Positions 4,406-7,484 of a DNA stretch of 7,484 nucleotides are shown here, piece after piece. The notes under the pieces were generated by a model. It saw only the letters and a list, made by a program, of their open reading frames with translations. It was not told where the DNA came from and ran no database searches. This DNA is from Cytophagales bacterium. GTDB lineage: Bacteria; Bacteroidota; Bacteroidia; Cytophagales; 172606-1. The translations under genes and the position numbers were made by a program. The stretch lies in the NCBI GenBank assembly GCA_025455595.1, contig JALOMD010000124.1, positions 1 to 7,484 of the forward strand. The letters are read 5' to 3'. Position 1 is the stretch's first letter, and each line of letters opens with the position of its first letter.

Positions 4406-5470
4406 ATGCAATTACGTCGCTGCAAATATCAGTCAGAACGTCGTTTTCACAGAAAACCGGGAGGTTTGTCATTCCTGCATTTGCTCATTTGCTCCCTTAC
4501 TCATTTGCTCATTTCCTGCCAGCAAGTGACCGTAGTCGTCAAAGACGTGCCGGACAATACGCCGCCGGGGGCCGCGCTGTTCGTATCGGGCAACTTCAAC
4601 CACTGGGACCCGTCCGACCGCACCTACGCGCTGCGGCTCAACCCAACGGACAGCACGTATTCGGTCACCTTGCCCAAGGGCAGCGGGCCGGTCGAATACC
4701 GCTTCACGCGCGGCGACTGGACGACCGTGGAAGCCGACCCTTGCGGCAATCCGCTGCCGGTGCGCCGACTGGTGTATGGCGCGGCGGACACGGTGCGCGA
4801 CGCAATTCCCAGTTGGCGCGACCTCGGCCCCACCCGCTGCGACCAAGTGACGGTGGTGATTGACAAACTGCCCGCCAACACGCCCCGGCAGGCTCCACTA
4901 TACATCGCGGGCAATTTCAACAACTGGCAGGCGGCTGATGCACGTTACCGGCTGCGACAAAACGCGGCGGGCCGGCATTTTATCCGGCTTACGAAGAATG
5001 TGGACGAACTGGAGTTCAAGTTTACGCGCGGCAGTTGGGATGCCGACGAAGTGGACGCGGTGGGCAACCCGATTCCGAACCGGACGTTTGTGTTCGGCCA
5101 GCAAGATACGTTGCGGCTGGAGATTCCGGGTTGGAAAGACTTGTTGCCACCCGCCCGCCTCCAAGACCGGGTGACGGTGCTGCTCGCCGTGCCGCGCAAC
5201 ACGCCGGACGGCGACCGGATTTTCTTGGCGGGCAACTTCAACAACTGGAACCCGCACGACCCGCGTTACGAGCTGCGCTGGATACGCAACTGGACGTACA
5301 CGCTGAACCTGCCCCGCAAACGCAACCACATTGAGTTCAAGTTCACGCGCGGCGACTGGACGACGGTGGAAACCGACCAGTACGGCAACCCCATCGAAAA
5401 CCGCAACTTCACCTTCGGCCGCTTGGACACGCTGCGGCTGGAAGTGAAGACGTGGGAGGATGTGGAGTGA
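4406..5470 (+). CDS. Probable lipoprotein with three tandem CBM20/CBM48-like glycan-binding modules
   Basis: From ATG 4406 the product is 354 aa. A basic N-terminal stretch is followed by a hydrophobic segment (FLHLLICSLTHLLISC) ending in a lipobox-like LISC, so Cys38 may be lipidated. The rest is three modules of about 105 aa (roughly 39-145, 146-252 and 253-354). Each has an opening VTV strand, a GNFNxW motif (Trp67, Trp174, Trp281), an EY/EF-(R/K)FTRG-(D/S)W motif (Trp105, Trp211, Trp318), GNP and a closing D-T-(V/L)-R strand plus W-(R/K/E)-D. These are signatures of starch/glycogen-binding CBM20/CBM48-type domains, whose tryptophans stack on glucan. No catalytic domain is present, so a role in holding starch-like glycans at the envelope is inferred. 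Alternative starts are ATG 4301, ATG 4229 or TTG 4466; the first two would translate intergenic repeats. Confidence 0.85.
   Translation: MQLRRCKYQSERRFHRKPGGLSFLHLLICSLTHLLISCQQVTVVVKDVPDNTPPGAALFVSGNFNHWDPSDRTYALRLNPTDSTYSVTLPKGSGPVEYRFTRGDWTTVEADPCGNPLPVRRLVYGAADTVRDAIPSWRDLGPTRCDQVTVVIDKLPANTPRQAPLYIAGNFNNWQAADARYRLRQNAAGRHFIRLTKNVDELEFKFTRGSWDADEVDAVGNPIPNRTFVFGQQDTLRLEIPGWKDLLPPARLQDRVTVLLAVPRNTPDGDRIFLAGNFNNWNPHDPRYELRWIRNWTYTLNLPRKRNHIEFKFTRGDWTTVETDQYGNPIENRNFTFGRLDTLRLEVKTWEDVE
4478..4514 (+). repeat. CTCATTTG-type short repeat encoding the signal peptide core
   Basis: TGCTCATTTGCTC at 4482-4494 is echoed by CTCATTTGCTCATTT at 4500-4514. Low-complexity tracts of this kind are otherwise expected between genes, yet here they code for the hydrophobic core LHLLICSLTHLLIS of the predicted signal peptide. 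Confidence 0.65.
4517..5467 (+). repeat. Three tandem coding modules (starch-binding-like)
   Basis: Module boundaries fall near 4517-4840, 4841-5161 and 5162-5467. Modules 1 and 3 are the most alike at the DNA level: around the second tryptophan they share CGCGGCGACTGGACGAC followed by SGTGGAARCCGACC (S=C/G, R=G/A), and around the first tryptophan GGGCAACTTCAACMACTGG. The likeness points to duplication within the gene, with module 2 more diverged. Confidence 0.85.
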
Positions 5471-5476
5471 GTGGCA

Positions 5477-5507
5477 GGCGTTTTGGGCATTTTTTGCTTA
5501 AAACGCC
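5477..5507. terminator. 31-nt palindromic element, copy 5, likely terminator of the CBM gene
   Basis: GGCGTTTTGGGC (5477-5488) and GCTTAAAACGCC (5496-5507) pair with two G-U pairs on the plus strand around loop ATTTTTT. It begins 7 nt after the CBM gene's stop codon, the right place for a factor-independent terminator, though only a short TTG follows. It is clearly a member of the repeat family, so a terminator role may be acquired. Confidence 0.6.
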
Positions 5508-5527
5508 TTGTCTGGAAGGAAAATGAA

Positions 5528-5557
5528 AATCGGCAACCCGTGGTTGGGTTGCCGATT
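5528..5557 (-). terminator. Strong hairpin terminator of the minus-strand lipoprotein gene
   Basis: AATCGGCAACCC (5528-5539) and GGGTTGCCGATT (5546-5557) form a perfect 12-bp stem with a 6-nt loop. On the minus strand it lies 21 nt after the stop of the gene ending at 5579 and is followed by TTCATTTTCC, a T-rich tail. With the element at 5477-5507 it separates two convergent genes. Confidence 0.75.
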
Positions 5558-5578
5558 GAAACAAAGCCGGACGGTCGG

Positions 5579-6163
5579 CTACCGCAGTTCGGTTCCCAAG
5601 GTGATCTTGGTTCGGAACACGCCGTCGGTGATGCGCACCGTGTCAGCACCGAGACGGAACGGCTCGGACTTGGCGAAGGTGATTCGGAAGGTGCCGTGTA
5701 TCTCCTCGCGGTCGAAGCGGGTGATGTTGATGTAGTTGTCTTCTGTCGGCACCACGTAGTAAAACCCAACGAGGGCATCGCCGTCGGCGGCACTCAGCGA
5801 CATGGTCGAGGCAAGTAGTTTGCTGGACGGATCTATGTTACGTATCTCAACCCGGTTGATTTTGTACCTCCCTGTCCTGTACAAGGGAAAAGGCCCTATG
5901 CCGAAGGATTCACGTTTTTCCCTTGCTCGGTTCGCCCGCACCAAAAACACACTGCCCATCGCAGAATCCCAATCGTTGGCTTTGTACAATTCCCCTCTCA
6001 CCCATAGCCGGTGATTGTTTTGGTTGGCGGGCACACCGTTTAGCAAAGCAGAGGCATCGCCTTGGAACTGGTTCCAATATTCGTCGAATCCAGCCAGTTC
6101 TTCTTTTTCGCAAGAAGTGCAAACCAGCACAAGTGAGACTGATAACAGGAAGGTTGCCTTCAT
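5579..6163 (-). CDS. DUF6252-like small lipoprotein of unknown function
   Basis: From ATG 6163 this is a 194-aa protein with a clear lipoprotein signal: MKATFLLSVSLVLVCTSC, lipidated Cys18, then EKEEL. The K-E-E just after the Cys resembles the lipoprotein export signal described for surface lipoproteins in Bacteroidota (K followed by two acidic residues), so surface display is plausible. The mature part looks beta-rich: an early ALLNG-x6-NHRLWVRGELY stretch, a central YKINRVEI, GFYYVV and INITRFD, then IHGTFRITF and a closing VRITDGVF. This order (small N-terminal NG motif, GTF strand, final ITDG.F strand) is reminiscent of DUF6252-type lipoproteins, a likeness recalled rather than searched. 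Upstream in-frame ATGs at 6172 and 6178 are possible starts; a longer frame to 6292 lacks protein-like sequence before the signal peptide. No partner gene is evident. Confidence 0.8.
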   Translation of the reverse strand: MKATFLLSVSLVLVCTSCEKEELAGFDEYWNQFQGDASALLNGVPANQNNHRLWVRGELYKANDWDSAMGSVFLVRANRAREKRESFGIGPFPLYRTGRYKINRVEIRNIDPSSKLLASTMSLSAADGDALVGFYYVVPTEDNYINITRFDREEIHGTFRITFAKSEPFRLGADTVRITDGVFRTKITLGTELR

Positions 6164-6350
6164 GAAACTCATGGTCATGACCTTGGGAGGTTTATTTGGC
6201 ACAAACAAATCGCTTGGTTTTGGCAAACTCGGATTCAGTCCGCTTCTGAAGGACAAGACACCCGAAACAGGCAAAGGGTTGCATCGGTACAAAAGTTTTC
6301 CATGATGGGCATTATGCTTTGGCCTGTAAACAGCGTAAGTGACGACATTG

Positions 6351-6366
6351 ACAGGCTAAAGCCTGT
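6351..6366. repeat. Small hairpin ACAGGC-TAAA-GCCTGT
   Basis: The 6-bp arms ACAGGC and GCCTGT enclose TAAA, with a possible seventh T-A pair. A related word, GGCCTGTAAACAG, lies at 6321-6333. It resembles scattered intergenic hairpins and has no gene end next to it. Confidence 0.55.
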
Positions 6367-6394
6367 GGTACAACTTCGCCTCTACGGAAATGCG

Positions 6395-6427
6395 GCGCGG
6401 GATTCTTCAATTTTTGCCCAAAACGCC
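6395..6427 (+). repeat. Half palindromic element, copy 6
   Basis: The stretch GCGCGGGATTCTTCAA followed by TTTTTGCCCAAAACGCC matches the right half of the expanded element at 4244-4296 (GCGGGATTTCTCAATTTTT, then GCCCAAAACG), with small differences in the linker. The left arm GCGTTTTGGGC is absent, so this is a truncated copy. Confidence 0.7.
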
Positions 6428-6506
6428 CCCCGCTGAAATCTCACCCGCAACCCGTAACTTGCAACCCTCCAAACTTACCGATTGACCATACACAACCACC
6501 AACCCC

Positions 6507-7484
6507 ATGCGCCGAACACTACTCCTGTGTTGGGGCCTGGCCTTGCTTTGTTGGCAAGCCGTAGCCCAATCCGCTTATTTCTATCCGCAAGCCGGGCCGA
6601 TGAACCCGGCCGTTCCCACGCCCGAACAGTTTCTCGGCTATCCCGTCGGCTCGCACCACACCCGCTACGACCGCATGGTGGCCTACTTTCAGGAACTCGA
6701 CCGGGTTTCTGACCGGGTGACGCTCGAAACCATCGGCGAAACGCCCGGCAAGCGTCCGGTGCTGATGCTGAAAGTAACCGACCCGGCCAACCACGCCCGC
6801 CTCGAAGACATCCGGCAGGCGAATTTGCGCCGCGCCGATGCAGCCGACAAAACGCCGTTAGTGGTGCAAATCGGTGCCAACGTCCACGGCAACGAGCCGT
6901 CGGGCGGCGAGTCCACGCTGCTCACGGCCTACTATCTGGCGGCCTCCGAAAGCGAAGAAACGCGCCGCTGGCTCAACGAAATGGTGATTCTGATTGTGCC
7001 CGTCATCAATCCCGACGGCCGCGACCGTTTCAACACGTGGGCGAACATGCACAAGGGTAGCCCCGTGGTGACCGACCCCGCCGACCGGGAACACAACGAA
7101 GTGTGGCCCGGCGGACGCACCAACCACTACTGGTTCGACCTCAACCGCGACTGGTACCTGTGCGTACATCCCGAGACGCGGGCCTTGGTGCGGCAATTCC
7201 ACCAGTGGCGGCCCTACGTAGTGGTGGATCACCACGAGATGGGTACCAACTCCACGTTCTACTTCGACCCCGGCAAGCCCACCAGCGACAACCCGCTGGT
7301 TCCAAACGGATTGTACACCAACATTTACCCACGTTTCGCCAAACATTTCGCCCAGGCCATGAACGGCATCGGGTCGTTGTACTTCACCAAAGAGGTGTTC
7401 GACAAGCTTTATCCCGGCTACGGCTCCAGCTACGCCAACTTCTACGGCGGGGCGGGCTTCCTGTTCGAGCAGGCGAGTTCGCGG
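6507..7484 (+). CDS. Secreted M14-family zinc carboxypeptidase, N-terminal 326 residues (cut by window edge)
   Basis: The frame starts at ATG 6507 with a signal peptide (MRRTLLLCWGLALLCWQAVA, probable cleavage before Gln21) and is open to the window edge. The mature part has the peptidase M14 active-site pattern: HGNE with zinc ligands His127 and Glu130, VPVINPDGRDRF, the substrate-binding Asn213-Arg214 pair in DLNRDWY, and DHHEMG, where His243 (less likely His242) is the third zinc ligand. The general-base Glu is expected further downstream, perhaps beyond the window. It should cleave C-terminal residues from peptides in the periplasm or outside the cell. Bacteroidota have large M14 proteins of this kind, often about 800 aa or more with extra C-terminal domains, but the rest cannot be seen. 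The signal peptide supports the chosen start. Confidence 0.92.
   Translation, partial: MRRTLLLCWGLALLCWQAVAQSAYFYPQAGPMNPAVPTPEQFLGYPVGSHHTRYDRMVAYFQELDRVSDRVTLETIGETPGKRPVLMLKVTDPANHARLEDIRQANLRRADAADKTPLVVQIGANVHGNEPSGGESTLLTAYYLAASESEETRRWLNEMVILIVPVINPDGRDRFNTWANMHKGSPVVTDPADREHNEVWPGGRTNHYWFDLNRDWYLCVHPETRALVRQFHQWRPYVVVDHHEMGTNSTFYFDPGKPTSDNPLVPNGLYTNIYPRFAKHFAQAMNGIGSLYFTKEVFDKLYPGYGSSYANFYGGAGFLFEQASSR

Larger units (their letters stand above)
6164..6506. other. Divergent spacer between the small lipoprotein and the carboxypeptidase
   Basis: This 343-bp spacer must contain promoters for both flanking genes, but I find no match to the Bacteroidota promoter pattern strong enough to place one. 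It contains a small ACAGGC/GCCTGT hairpin (6351-6366), a half palindromic element (6395-6427) and a tract of loosely repeated ACCCGCAAC-like words (6440-6469) ahead of the carboxypeptidase start. Confidence 0.6.

Overview
The window looks like a moderately GC-rich member of the Bacteroidota, most like the Saprospiraceae and relatives. This is inferred from gene style, not from a search. The signs are Bacteroidota-type lipoproteins, starts without clear Shine-Dalgarno sequences, a LytS/LytTR two-component pair, a DUF6252-like lipoprotein, a large secreted M14 carboxypeptidase, and intergenic spaces full of short palindromic repeats.

Layout, left to right. (1) Positions 1-1278, minus strand: eutB, the large subunit of adenosylcobalamin-dependent ethanolamine ammonia-lyase. 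A perfect 40-bp tandem duplication (353-432) shifts the frame and splits it into a 299-aa N-terminal part and a C-terminal part that runs off the left edge. (2) 1279-1660: repeat-bearing spacer. (3) 1661-1936, plus: a 91-aa IS1 InsA-like protein (zinc ribbon plus helix-turn-helix) with no catalytic InsB partner. (4) 2051-3136 and 3215-3982, plus: a LytS-type membrane histidine kinase and its LytTR response regulator, separated by 78 bp containing a perfect hairpin. (5) 3983-4405: a dense island of hairpins and repeats. (6) 4406-5470, plus: a probable lipoprotein made of three tandem CBM20/CBM48-like starch/glycogen-binding modules and no catalytic domain. (7) 5579-6163, minus: a small DUF6252-like lipoprotein, convergent with gene 6. 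(8) 6164-6506: divergent spacer with further repeats. (9) 6507-7484, plus: the N-terminal part of an exported M14 zinc carboxypeptidase, cut by the right edge.

The genes do not form one pathway. The kinase/regulator pair is a clear functional unit. The three-module protein is probably a glycan-binding envelope lipoprotein, and the last gene a secreted peptidase. The two most distinctive observations are the exact 40-bp duplication that breaks eutB, and a family of 31-nt palindromes (a GCGTTTTGGGC arm, a T-rich 7-nt loop and a GCCCAAAACGC arm) with six full, decayed, expanded or half copies in almost every longer spacer. I see no CRISPR array, tRNA, rRNA or complete mobile element, and nothing that amounts to a convincing new defence or metabolic system.
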